From assembly GCF_000001735.4 (NCBI RefSeq), contig NC_003075.7, forward strand, positions 10,107,001-10,171,000: a DNA stretch of 64,000 bases, given 5' to 3'. The notes under the pieces were generated by a model, which was not told the DNA's origin, made no database searches, and saw only the letters and a program-made list of their open reading frames with translations. Source of the stretch: Arabidopsis thaliana (lineage: Eukaryota; Streptophyta; Magnoliopsida; Brassicales; Brassicaceae). Made by a program: the position numbers and the translations under genes. Below, in pieces: positions 1 through 11,851 of the stretch (within the stretch, counting starts at the first letter, position 1; each line of letters begins with the position of its first letter).

Positions 1-932
1 AAAATTGCATGGTGATACAACGACTATACCTATAACAAATCACTAGTTTACATGTGATAACCTACTATATAGATGTTACATTGTCACCTTGATTTTTTTT
101 TTTTTTTGAGTTACATATCTTGATACTGTCTAACCCAAAAATATTGATAACAGTTTGTTTCTTTCACAAAAATGGTTTTAAGATATCAATATACAATTTT
201 CGATTTTCTATATTCTTGAATAACTAACTTTATCATTTAATTAGATAATCGAACCTCTTAAATTAAAATTCATATAAATTTTCTTAACAAATTTTTTTAC
301 AAAATTAGGTTGATCAAAATTTACATGTCTACGAGAAATGGCGAGAGAAATTATAACCATAATTTTCAGTTTATATAAAAATCCTACCAATAGCCCGTGC
401 GAGCATTTAAAAGGAGAGAATTGGATAATGAGTTCATATTTGGACACCACTAGCCAACAATGTGGAACAATAAAGGAAAGTTAAATTTGCCTCACTGAAA
501 AGTAAGTGTTTTTAACAAATTGGCCACATTTTTTTTTCTAAAGAAAGTAAATAAGACATAAATAAGGGAATAATCAATAATTTTATGCAACTGCAACTTC
601 ACCATCTTGAGATTCAATTGGCTGAGCTATATTGGGTCCCCATTGGTCCTCGGCCTGTTAATGGAACATTTGCTCTCTCTCCCCCCTCGATTTATATGCG
701 TGACGCGGTCTATATCAAGTACAAATTCTTTTACTCTTTGTGCATGTAGAGGATAAATCCACTGCACTGCATGATCAAGACTGTTATTGACATGATACTA
801 CTCTTCTAGCTAGTATTTAGATTATTGATATATTCTTGGTTATTAACCAGTTAAACTAATCAGAATTAGTCAATACTAATATTCTAATGCACAAATGTAA
901 TAGAATATGCAAACGGATAAAAAAAATCAACC

Positions 933-1006
933 TGATTATGAGATGTTTTTGATATATATGAGAATAGATTGGTGTGATTATGAGATGTTTTTGATATATA
1001 TGAGAA
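933..1006. repeat. Two-copy direct repeat, 42-bp period
   Basis: A 32-base segment beginning TGATTATGAGATG and ending in TATATATGAGAA occurs at 933-964 and again at 975-1006, with identical copies separated by about 10 bases. Perfect identity suggests a recent local slippage or unequal crossover event. No function is implied. Confidence 0.85.
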
Positions 1007-1825
1007 GGTTTTAGGGTCAAAGCAAATGAGTTCTTTTCCAAATGCAAAAGTAATTTAAGTCTACGGCATTGGTTTTACTTTTAGAAAAAGCAAAACTAAT
1101 CTTAACAACTATAGAAATACTCCAAAACCATATCAATGCTATCAAATTTGTTCTTGTATAACTTTGATCAAAATATTTGTTAGAAGATAGATGCAGTAAC
1201 AAATGTCATTTTTGGTGCCCCTACAATATAGTTGGTAGACCCAAGTGTTTTGCAAAATCATCAAGGACTTTTGATAATGAGAGATTTCTCAATGCTCATA
1301 CATACATACGTTTTCTCTATCTCTTTAAATATTGAGGGATATACTCTTTGATTTTGGTCTTCATTTGTCAAATGGTAGATTGGACCAAATCTGAAACCTC
1401 CACTTCCATACATCTCATGTTAGAGTCACATGAAACTCGGGCCAAAAAGACCATCATCATGAGAAAACGAAAAAAACATATAGCTGACGAAAAATAATAA
1501 TGAGTAATTCATTGGTCAAGAACTTACTTATAACAGGCAGCGACTTAAGTCACTAAATTTAATTAATTGGTTTGGAACTTGCTAAATGGAGCCGTAGCAA
1601 GAAAAAAAAAAGAAGAAGAGATTTATCAACATACTAATACATTGGTAAAAATGAGAATAATCAACAAATATGCATTGGTTTACTAATTTGCTTATATATA
1701 AGACCTGGCAACAGATATTATGATGACTATAATATTAAAAAAACAGATCAAAATTAGTTTTCTGAGCAGACCATAACATGCGAAGAGAGAATCTGAAAGA
1801 TTTTGGCCTAGTGGTTCTGAGCATA

Positions 1826-1990
1826 AAAACCGGAACCAAAAAATGAACCGAACCAAATCGAAAATGGGTTCCTGTTCGGTTTTGGATACTACTAAATACC
1901 CGAATGAATTTCAATCACACTATCCACTAGATAAAAATAATAACCGGACCGAACCGAATATCTATGGATACTCGAATAATGTTTGGTTGA
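1826..1990. repeat. Degraded CCGAACC-rich dispersed repeat
   Basis: This patch contains repeated AACCG, CCGAACC, CCCGAAT and CGGTTTTGGAT-type words on both strands, for example around 1841-1851 and 1942-1960. Such composition is typical of degraded dispersed repeats found widely in Brassicaceae genomes. I cannot assign a transposon family, and no terminal inverted repeat or target duplication is evident. Confidence 0.4.
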
Positions 1991-4900
1991 CCTTCTACAA
2001 ACCTACATCTAAGTCCAATATGTTTTGTCCTAACATTTGTATGTAATCTACAAACTTACATCTAGGTCCAAGATATACGCACAATAGACCGATAGACGCT
2101 CTGACCTTACGTACGTTGTACTTTAAAAAATTACATTTGAGAAAGCTTAAATTAAGGAGGCTACTTAAGACAAACATGCAGTAGACTAGCAGTAACTTAC
2201 CCCATAAATCTGGAAAAAATAATAATCAGTAGATATTACTAAAGTTTGATATATCTATAAGCTTATAAAATGAATGTATAAATGTGTTGAGGAGGAATTT
2301 TGTGCTATAAATGTAAAAATAGTCAATCAACTAATTAGGTATGAATGTTTGTTTTTTCAAAAGTCGCATCCGAGAGCCGAGAGGGTAATAAACTGCTAAA
2401 AGTTCTATGTTAATGTTTATGTACTTTATAGTTTTTATGGTTATTATATATTTGAATTTAGTAGAGTATTTATAAATTAGTTTAAAACACTAAGTATAAT
2501 CAATCAAACAACTTTTGATTTAAAATTATTTATCTATCATACTTAAGAGATACACCCAGAAAACCAACCTATCTGGGAAGGGGAAGCCGGGAAAGGTAGT
2601 TGTATTTACTTGTACTTTTTTGGTATAATACCTTTACTAAATTACACGACGAACATGTGTTATGAATCTAGACGATTTCAGTAGATCTTATTCATGCACT
2701 AGTACTTTTATTATTTTTATTTTTTGTGTTTAAGGTATTTTTCATGTACTAGTTAGTACAATTATTAAACAAAATTGTACAAATAAAAGGAAAAAAGAAT
2801 CATTAAATAAAAAGACATTAAAATCTAAATTTCAAATGATTCATACAAGTTTCCGGAAGATAACATTTTAATAAACGGGTTGCTTGATTATCAATATTGG
2901 TATAAATTTTGGTATTCTCATGAGGAATCTGAATCAACCTTTTGAAAGAAAATAAAATTATGCCGTCCAATTCATTATGAATTTGTATTGTTTTATATGA
3001 TATGTATACTATACACACTTTTTAATGATAACCACTTATGGAAATGGCATATATTAAGATCTTCCGCAACTATGGCGTAAAGAATTTTGATGATAAGGAG
3101 AACCAAAACAGTATACTGTATACCATACATTTCTCATTACATCAATATAAAATCGTATTTTATTCGAAAATATTCGAGCTAATCAATACTATATGACAAG
3201 TCATTTTTGTTGAATTCAAAGAGTCAACTTCATTTTAATGTCTTTTAGCCTACACATATTAGAATCGAGTTTGATCTTCACTTTCTAATACCCTTTTTAT
3301 ACATCCATTTACTTTTATTTTTCTCTTTATATGATATCCTTTCAAAATTATATAAGATAAAAGAATCATTTCAAAAGAAAAAATTTGGTTAACATAATGT
3401 GGACTATAAAGTATACACCTGGTTCTTTCTACATGGATTTGAATATGAGGGTTTAGATTTAATTATAAAAAAAAAAAATTAGAACCATAAACTACACCAC
3501 ATTGTCGGTCCATTAATTGTATAATCTCTAAAATAAAGTATTTACACATTAACCAATTCACTAAAAAAACAATAACTAATTCACAAAACATAGATCATTC
3601 ATCTTTACACACGCATTTCACAACTTTTGTTCTATACATTGTAAAATTGTATATTTCATTGATTTGAGGAAGATATGATTTCTTATTCCTCATATTTTAT
3701 ATTTCAAAAGTAGAATAATTGTTGGTGAAGCAAATGTTGTTTTCGAATTTTCATATTTCAAGATGGGAATCAACTATGAACTTCACTTTCTATCAGCTTT
3801 TTGTGGTGGATCGGTTTCGTTCTCATTTCTAAGATGTTTTTGAAGTTTTTTTCAGTAATTTGTATTCTTCTTCCAACAAAATATAGTGATTCCGTCGTAA
3901 ACAATTTTTTATTTTTTTGGTCTCTTTGACAATAACAAGAAAGAGATTCAAATACTTGGAAGCTAAACCAAATTCAGCAATCGAGCTGTCAAGCATTTTC
4001 TTTTGGGTTGAAACAGATTGTTCCATTCAAATTACTAGAGAACTCGTGAACAAATTTCCTTTTTCCGGTTCCAACCAATTTTTTCAATTGTATATATATT
4101 TTGATAACCGGATTTGAATCCGAGTATATGATCTCTTAGTGTTCTCCTACGTAAACTGTTTTGTTAAGCGTTCACAATCCTCCATATATAACCATAAATC
4201 TTTATGTTAAAATATAAACTTTGGAAGTGAATGCAACAAATTTATATTACAATATAACTAAAATACATGTTGAAACTATTTTAAACATAATCTATTCATG
4301 TGTTTACTTTCTATATCACAGTTTTAAATTATTTTAATAAAACGTAAATTGTAATTTCTAGAAAACATATCATTTGAAATACAAAAATTTGTCGACACTA
4401 TTGGTAAAAAAAAATTATCTTCAGAAAAAAAAATTCAAAATTCATAGTTCTATAAAACCATGCAACTTACTATCATGTATAGTTCATATCCAAAATGTAT
4501 TGTTAAGAAATGTATTATTATTATATTACTATAAGTTCTTTTAAGAAATCTAATTTCTTAGAAAGAGTCAAAGTTTTGTGATACTCATGAACTTTATGTT
4601 TTTTCTCAAATAATAGTTAAGTCTAATACCGTCAACATAGGATCATATATAGTTCATACAAAATCAAAATTCATTGATAAAAAATGTTATTATATTTCAA
4701 CATAAAGATCTTTTAATCAATGTTCCATTTTTAAAAAGAATCAAATATTTGCTAGATACTCATGCATGAATTTGGCTATACAAACATATAAGAAACTAAA
4801 CGGACCACGTGAATATGAAGGCCTAACATAGAAGCTTTGAAGGCAGTAATTAAGGACACCCTTCATCATTGTCCTCAAGGACCACTTTTACCTCTTGCCT

Positions 4901-5419
4901 CTTGGCTTTATCTTCTAAGATCCACCACCAAGATTCTCTCTTTGCCTTTAATAGTTTTATGTTTCTCTGATTTTCTTTTCATTTAATTAGGGTATTACTA
5001 ACAAAATCCGAGATTAGAAGTATTTTCGGTTATTCAGATTGTATTGTGATTTTTTTTTAAACCTAATGATGAACACAATCCCATGATACAAAGAATACGT
5101 ATAGTTTGATTACTACAATTAGTCAATTCTTTTTGTTCTCGTTATTGTTATTGGTATTTGCTAGAGTTAGAGTGCTTAAACGGTTCTTCATTCATATATA
5201 TAGTTAACAGATGACGAAGACAAAACCAAACTTTAGTTTCTTTTCAATTTCATACCAAAGTCTCACATAGTAGGACTGTGATCACAAGGAGTTCATTTTG
5301 TCTTCGACTCTACCACGATATCTTAAACTACATAAATCTAATCCCGTGAGGCATAACCTACTAAGCATATTTCGAGAACCAAATAATGTTATGGTTAACA
5401 TAAATATCATTAGTATGTT

Positions 5420-5549
5420 AAGATATTTATTACTAGGGCCATTTTTGGTAAGCAGAACTGGCGATGCGAAAATATAAAAAAGAAATGAATTTTCACATTA
5501 AAATAAAATAAATAAAAAAATAAAAAATAAAAAAAGATATTTATTACTA
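5420..5549 (+). mobile_element. Retroposed 25S rRNA fragment with A-rich tail and 16-bp target-site duplication
   Basis: A 16-base word, AAGATATTTATTACTA, occurs exactly at 5420-5435 and 5534-5549. Between the copies are 98 bases. The first 33 (5436-5468) match, from memory, a strongly conserved piece of plant 25S rRNA around GGTAAGCAGAACTGGCGATG. The match stops where the rRNA would continue GGATGAACC. The rest (5469-5533) is very A-rich, made of A, AAT and AAAT runs. An exact target duplication, a structural-RNA start and a 3' A-rich tail are the hallmarks of target-primed reverse transcription by a LINE-type element. The mid-tail bases GAAATGAATTTTCACATT may be a second short template. It carries no gene. 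Confidence 0.75.
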
Positions 5550-5562
5550 ATTATCAAAATAT

Positions 5563-5603
5563 AATGACGCAATGTTTTTTGTTTTTTTTAATGATGCAAT
5601 GTT
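5563..5603 (-). repeat. Poly(T) insertion scar with 14-bp flanking repeat
   Basis: The word AATGACGCAATGTT at 5563-5576 reappears with one change (AATGATGCAATGTT) at 5590-5603, with only T-rich sequence between (TTTTGTTTTTTTT). This looks like a tail-only retroposition event on the minus strand. It lies 14 bases beyond the rRNA insertion. Confidence 0.55.
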
Positions 5604-7297
5604 ATGAGATGTATAGGTATTGCTTATAAGTTTACTAATTATTTGTCATAAGATTAAAGAATTCGTACAAAAAAGTTGGAAGCAGAGAGAAAGCAAAATC
5701 TACGTTAAGGCAAATTTATAAAACGCACGTGACATAAATAGCAATATACAGACAGTCCATGCATGAAACCGGACCGTGTATGTTCGATACTAAAGCTGTC
5801 ATTTGGATCATAGCTTGTCATACTTAATTAGAATGATCATTTTCTACGTTAACCAGATAATTCAATTTCGTTCTTAAATGGGATGAATCATGATGACAGA
5901 ACAAAGAGAATAAACCCGGTAGATTCGATCGCTAAACCTATATATAGGTGAATAGGGGATACTTACTCTAATTATGATTACGTACAAATATTTCTCATGA
6001 TAAGGCAATAAAGCTAAAAGGTCAGACTAACTACTTCAACGAATCTATATATGGGTGCTACAGTTACACTAACTCTGATTACAGCGATTGTATCATGATA
6101 AAACAATATAAGTAAAAGACCAAAACGAAAACGCAAAGTGAATCCTCTTCTCTTTTTACTCCTATAAAATTTGAAAGTAAATTGATTTTAAAAATTAAAC
6201 ATTGACTAATCACTTACACGTCCAGATCTGTTGTCTAGTATAAGACCACCATAAATTAACCAACGTTATTATTTTTATATTAGAAATCAAAATCAAACAT
6301 TTGCAAAATATCGGTTTAGTGTTCTCTCAGTCAAATAGTCACAAATGCATGTCACCTATAATATGGGTTGCGACTTCTAAGTCGAAAACTGTGTTTCCCC
6401 CATTGAAAAATAACGACAAAAAATATTGAATCATTTGGACCCAATGTCTCTTTTTGCATGTGCAAGATTTAACCGATTTTTGTTGCTTTTTCATCATATT
6501 TAACCGATTCTTAGACCGAGTGGTGGGTTTTTTTGTTTGCAAACATTCTTGTATTTCATTTATTTTATCTCCAAAGGATCAAAGTTTACAAGATCTTCAA
6601 CCAAGAGGTTGGTACAATAACTTCAAGAAAGTGAAAACTTACAACATGAAAAGAGAAAGATAAGCCATAGAGAATTAGAGACAGAGGCTAACTAGCAGCA
6701 TGCCACAAACAAACTCATAAACCGAGTGGTGGTTATAGTTCAGATTAATAGAAATTTAGATAATGTGCTACTTCCACAGAAAGAATGGCAAGCGAAGAGA
6801 ATTAAAATCAGTTCGATTTTTTTAATTTGTTACGTCTTCTTTTCTTAAATATTCCAAATGTTAGTTAAACCATCTAAAAAGATCTGCAGGCAAAATTTGT
6901 CTCTAGTGAAATTTTAAATTTATTAAGGATATTTCTATGAAAAAGCATTATGAATTAAGGAAAAAATAGAACATGGTAGTTTTTAACAGAATGTAAGTAG
7001 TATTCTGATTTTATTTTTATTTTGTAAATTTTTTATAAAAAAAAGAAGAAGAGAAAAATATAGACAAACATCATACGTAATAATACTTTTCGATATAATC
7101 TTATTTAAGAAAATTTCCCTAATTGAGAAAACATTATCACCGAAATTATAGACTATAACATCATGTACGTTTTGATTGTTACTAGTACTACTTCAATCAG
7201 TTTCCATTATAATTTATAGTGTGAAACAGAATTTGTTTGTCTGCTTTAACTATCTAATTAGTATTTTTTTTGTTCTTTCCATGTCGTGACAGATTCT

Positions 7298-7343
7298 CTG
7301 ATTGGATGTTTTTTTGGTGTGTCAATTCGCTGATTAGATGTTT
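7298..7343. repeat. Near-duplicate flanking a short T run
   Basis: CTGATTGGATGTTT (7298-7311) and CTGATTAGATGTTT (7330-7343) differ by one base. The match extends a few bases upstream with one further change. They enclose four T followed by GGTGTGTCAATTCG. This may be another small insertion scar or a simple 32-bp tandem duplication. Confidence 0.4.
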
Positions 7344-7553
7344 ACGCGTAATTAAGGATTAATCTTTCTAAATTAAAATCAACGAACGGTCTATATAAGT
7401 TTTCCAGGTAAAACACACAATGGCACAAAAAATATCAAACAAAACGTAAATCAAGACACTAAAAGTTAATAATAATCATTATATATAAATAAAAAACTAA
7501 CCTGAATCAAAAACAAGAAACAACAAATGTGGAACTGGAAACCTATATTGGTC

Positions 7554-7561
7554 CACGTGTC
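7554..7561 (+). promoter_or_regulatory. ABRE/G-box-like CACGTGTC upstream of KAT2
   Basis: CACGTGTC lies about 860 bases upstream of the KAT2 start codon. This is a canonical ABA-responsive element core recognised by bZIP factors. Its role at KAT2 is inference. Confidence 0.35.
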
Positions 7562-8249
7562 ATCATTACATATTAGCTGTCCAGGTAAAGAATCTGAGAA
7601 TTGGTTTTCTTGTAGCTAACATCTTTGTTAAACCGCTCAACATTTTAGTTTTACCAAAAGAGAATTCAATTAAGCAGTGTTTTTCAAATTATTGTAAAGT
7701 ATTTGATCTACTTAACGAATAGTGGAATATTTACTTGTATCTTTCTCCCTTTTGGCCCTTACAAAATTCTATTCTGACCATCTTTTCTTTTTTCCCCTTA
7801 CTTGGTCCATTTCTAGATTCCTGTAACAAAAACACCTAAATTTTGCCATTAAATCACACATTTGTGTCATTGTGTGGATGCATATATATATATTAGCCTC
7901 AAATGCTAAGTAAATGGATATCCCACCACAGTCACAATCTCATCAAGTCCATTACCACATTCCGTCTTTCTTCTTCTTCCTCTCTCTATATTTCAAATCT
8001 TTACTTCCTATCAGAAGCAGAAACTCTGTAAAATCTCAATGTCTGCCACTTAATTATACATCTTACCAAACGTGAAACTCGATTCTTATTTCACCTTCTT
8101 AATCATTTTCTTGTGTAAGCCTTCTTTGTGGGTTTTTGCAGCATTAATGGTGCACTAAAGTTTGTGCAAAACAGTTAAAACCTTCCCCTGCAAAGCCAAA
8201 AACAAAAATTCGTTTTTTTCCCTTCTCCTTTTTTAGAAAACGATAAGAA

Positions 8250-8361
8250 ATGGGTCAGGGCAAGTTGATGTTGTAAAAGTCAGAACCACAACGTGAGAGA
8301 GAGAGAGAGAGAAAGAAAGCAAAAAAAGTTCGTTAGCTTGTGAAACTTGTCACAAGTTTCA
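8250..8361 (+). promoter_or_regulatory. KAT2 5' leader: uORF, GA repeat and perfect inverted repeat
   Basis: The leader just upstream of KAT2 holds three elements. At 8250-8276 is a nine-codon upstream ORF (MGQGKLML, then TAA). At 8295-8312 is an uninterrupted GA repeat, common in plant 5' UTRs. At 8341-8361 is a perfect inverted repeat with 10-base arms (TGAAACTTGT / ACAAGTTTCA) around one central C. In RNA this could form a stem of about nine pairs with a three-base loop, ending 23 bases before the first in-frame ATG (8385). Position within the transcript is assumed from proximity. Confidence 0.5.
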
Positions 8362-8417
8362 TCACTATATTTATAACTAACCTTATGTTGAAGAGAAAGC
8401 ACCTCAACACAAGACCA

Positions 8418-11400
8418 ATGTCAATCTCTTGTACCAGAAACTTCTTCAAACGATTCTGCGTCGAAGAATACAATATGGATACATTCAAACATAGCAGTTT
8501 CCTCTCTGCTGATCTCTTACCATCTCTTGGAGCTAGAATAAACCAATCAACTAAGCTCCGTAAACACATCATCTCTCCTTTCGATCCACGTTTCAGGTGT
8601 TGTATATATCTTTCTTGCACATTTTCCTCGTTCTGTTCTGTTCTGTTTTTGTGTTTGTTGTCTTCTTGAGTTATGGCTTAATGTTGAATTCAGGGGATGG
8701 GAGATGTGGCTGGTCATTCTTGTGATTTACTCAGCTTGGATTTGTCCATTTGAGTTTGCCTTCATCACCTACAAGAAAGACGCACTTTTCATCATTGACA
8801 ACATTGTCAATGGATTCTTTGCCATTGACATCATTCTCACCTTCTTCGTTGCTTATCTAGACAGCCACTCATATCTTCTAGTCGACAAACCTAAGAAAAT
8901 AGCTATAAGGTGAACAACAAGTACATAATAAAGACAATGGTACGGTTTTTACGTATTTAAGGGAAGCATCATTTCTCATTTTTATTAATGAGTATGTTCT
9001 TAGGTACCTTTCTACTTGGTTCGCCTTTGATGTCTGCTCAACAGCTCCATTCCAGTCACTGAGTCTTCTGTTCAAATACAATGGAAGTGAAATAGGATTC
9101 AGAGTTCTTAGTATGCTCAGGCTCTGGCGTCTTAGACGAGTTAGCTCGCTGTTTGCAAGGTTCATTTTCAATACTAAACCATTTTCTTTCAAGTTTAGAA
9201 GACTTGCCATATGAAGAATCAACATAAAGCTTACTCTCTCATTTTTCCTCTGCTTCAGGCTTGAGAAAGATATCCGCTTCAACTATTTCTGGACACGATG
9301 CACAAAACTCATTTCGGTAAGTCTCAAAAACAGAGGAATTCTCATTTCTTTTCATCTATAAATGCTACTAGCTTACAAGTTACAACGTATACTTTTATAT
9401 ATCAGGTGACACTGTTTGCAGTACATTGTGCTGGATGCTTCGCCTACCTCATTGCAGATCAATATCATGATCCAACAAAAACATGGATTGGAGCTGTCTA
9501 CCCAAATTTCAAGGAGACAAGCGTATGGAGTAGATATGTTACTGCTCTTTACTGGTCTATTACGACATTAACAACAACAGGTTATGGAGACTTACATGCT
9601 GAGAACCCAAGAGAAATGTTGTTCTTTGTGTTTTTCATGCTCTTCAACCTCGGTTTCACATCTTACCTCATAGGAAATATGACCAACCTTGTGGTTCACT
9701 GGACTAGCCGCACCAGAAACTTTGTAAGTTCAATAACTTTTCTTTCGACTTCACATCAATCTCTTATAACTATAACCTGCAAAAAAAAATATATATATAT
9801 ATATATTCATAGGTTAATAAGAAACCTGATTCTTTGAATTAAACAGAGAGATACTGTAAGAGCTGCTTCAGAGTTTGCATCAAGAAACCAACTCCCACCA
9901 AACATACAAGACCAAATGTTATCACACATTTGCTTAAAGTTTAAAACAGAGGGTCTGAAACAACAAGAAGCTTTAAATGGTTTGCCGAAAGCAATCCGGT
10001 CAAGCATTGCAAACTATCTCTTCTTCCCAATCGTTCAGAACGTCTACCTATTTCACGGAGTTTCTCGCAACTTCCTATTTCAGTTGGTAAAACACTCATT
10101 TGTTAACTCTTTCTTTGTCCATCTCTTTCTGTTATAATGTTCCATAAAGTTACCAACCAACTCGATATGCTTTTTCTGACCAAGGTTTCAGATATAGACG
10201 CCGAATATTTCCCACCAAGAGAAGATGTAATACTACAGAACGAAGCTCCTACTGACCTCTACATCCTAGTCTCAGGGGCAGTGGTGAGTGAATGAAATTT
10301 AAAATAAATAATTGTATAGGAATGTTGAAGTTACCTTCTAACATGTTTTACTCGCTCATGTGGTGATTGTGCAGGATTTTACTGTCTACGTTGGCGAAGA
10401 AGATCAGGTATGTGAACAATATATATCACCAAAAGAACTTCACTGTAGAACTCTTAGCTGAAAAAAGAGAAATGACTGTAATCCTCACATTCATGTAGGT
10501 TCAAGGCAAGGCGGTTGTTGGCGATGCATTTGGAGAGATTGGTGTGTTATGCTATACACCACAACCTTTCACAGTTAGGACAACAGAACTATCTCAGATA
10601 CTACGGATAAGCAAAAAATCTCTAATGAGTGCTATGCGAGCTCATGTCGAAGATGGACGAGTCATAATGAACAACCTCTTCATGGTAAGTAAGAATGATA
10701 TAACATCCTGGGAACTAATTTTATTTCAGAGATGTTTTCACAATGATGTTAATCAATACGAACTCATTTCATGATGATATATGTAGAAACTTAGAGGGCA
10801 ACAATCAATAGCAATTGATGATCCAAATTCAGAACCAGAGTCACTTCTCAAGGAGTGGCTTGTTGGTGGTTCAAAGACAGGAGAAGGAAACGCTAGTGAT
10901 CAAGGACATGGGCACAAATATTTACAACTGCATGATTCAGAAAATATTGATATGGGGTCAACTGAATGGAGAGATTCAAGAAGATCTGGTTATGGCGAAA
11001 CGAAAAGAGTTCGAGAACATACGATAGAGATAGAAGAAGGAGAAAAACCAAATAAAGAGTTTGATGGAAAAGGTTGCTCTGATGCAGATCTTACCTCATT
11101 TGAATTTCATTCACAGGAAGCATATCCATATTGCAGATCAAACATCCAAATCAAACAACATGAAGCTGCAAAACCAAAAGATAAAAGAGTTACCATCCAC
11201 TTGAAGTCCCGGGACAAAGATTTGTCGAAGCTGATAATCCTTCCTGCTTCCATAGAAGAGTTGCTAAGACTTGCAGGTAAGCTCTTTTACTTGTTAATTC
11301 TCTAAGAAACTACTGAACATAAGAAGGAAGTAAAGTAAACTAGAAAATTATGGTGCAGGTGAAAAATTTGGATACAGCTTCACAAAGGTCACGAATGCGG

Positions 11401-11477
11401 AAAACGCAGAAATAGATGATGAAGATGTGATTAGAGATGGTGATCATTTGTATATTCTCATCAATGAAAACTCTTAA
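8418..11477 (+). CDS. KAT2: KAT2-type inward-rectifying potassium channel (Shaker family)
   Basis: Voltage-gated K+ uptake channel of the plasma membrane, known from guard cells and phloem, where it supports stomatal opening and can form heteromers with KAT1. I place eleven coding exons: 8418-8596, 8694-8909, 9004-9159, 9259-9316, 9406-9723, 9847-10086, 10185-10283, 10375-10407, 10499-10684, 10787-11276 and 11359-11477. All junctions are GT..AG and they total 697 codons plus stop, the length I know for KAT2. An S4 segment rich in Arg ([10 protein letters not shown]) is encoded at the end of exon 3. The selectivity filter TTTGYGD is in exon 5, near residue 262. A cyclic-nucleotide-binding-like domain follows in exons 7-9. 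The C-terminal KHA domain (KRVTIH to DGDHLYIL) closes the protein. There are no ankyrin repeats, which fits KAT rather than AKT channels. An in-frame ATG at 8385 would add 11 residues; the 8418 start (MSISC) matches the KAT1/KAT2 N-terminus. Intron 5 carries a TA repeat near 9790-9807. Confidence 0.97.
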
Positions 11478-11851
11478 CAAGACTTTAGTAACCACTGTTT
11501 TCTTTCCATAGAGTGTATATGTATATCTGCAGGCAATGTAATGTTTTTTACTAGAAAAACATTTGATCATCAAAGAAGATCCTAGAGAACTTATAACTGG
11601 ACAATGTTAATCCATCAGAATTCTGAATTTAACAGAGCATTTCCCGCGTAAACGTTTACATTCGAGTTTATATATATTGGGCCTTATTGGGCTTAGATGA
11701 GTTTAATTACTAATAAATGAGATTAGGCCTAGTTAATTATAAAATAAACATTTTTTCCCCTTAAAAAATTGTATCAAAGATTTTCTCATGCGAGGATTTG
11801 ATTTTGAAGTCTGTCGTGAATTTTTCATTTCAATCGAATTTGATCGGAGAT
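11478..11851 (+). promoter_or_regulatory. KAT2 3' end and eIF2B-epsilon promoter with site II elements
   Basis: This 374-base gap holds the KAT2 3' UTR and the promoter and leader of the next gene. TTGGGCC at 11677-11683, TTGGGC at 11687-11692 and AGGCCTAG at 11725-11732 are site II-type (TGGGCY) elements, typical of plant translation and ribosomal genes and read by TCP factors. The block from about 11660 to 11740 is visibly similar to 19349-19434 upstream of eIF2-gamma: both have ATTCGAGTTTA, then ATATTGGGCC-TATTGGG, then TTACTAATAA, then GGCCTAGTTAAT, in the same order. Confidence 0.7.

Larger units (their letters stand above)
1..8249. other. Gene-poor AT-rich intergenic region upstream of KAT2
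   Basis: I see no convincing gene here. Open frames are all under about 70 codons, overlap one another on both strands and show no domain or codon-use signal. The stretch holds a 42-bp-period direct repeat, a patch of CCGAACC-type repeat DNA, a retroposed 25S rRNA scrap, further poly(T) scars with flanking repeats and, from about 7.5 kb, the likely KAT2 promoter and leader. These are listed separately. A diverged transposon relic or a noncoding RNA could be missed by eye. Confidence 0.6.

Noticed and set aside
88..124. Poly(T) run with short CTTGAT repeats on both sides
   Set aside because: The flanking repeat is only six bases, too short to call a target duplication.
6339..6663. Overlapping ORFs on both strands around 6.3-6.7 kb
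   Set aside because: No domain or splice support. ACCGAGTGGTGG repeats near 6514 and 6721 but without further similarity.
8385..8417. In-frame ATG 11 codons before the chosen KAT2 start
   Set aside because: KAT-family proteins begin MSIS; the upstream residues LKRKHLNTRP look like leader. It remains possible.
11798..11851. 18-codon N-terminal extension of eIF2B-epsilon
   Set aside because: The extension begins at TTG, not ATG; the first ATG is at 11852.
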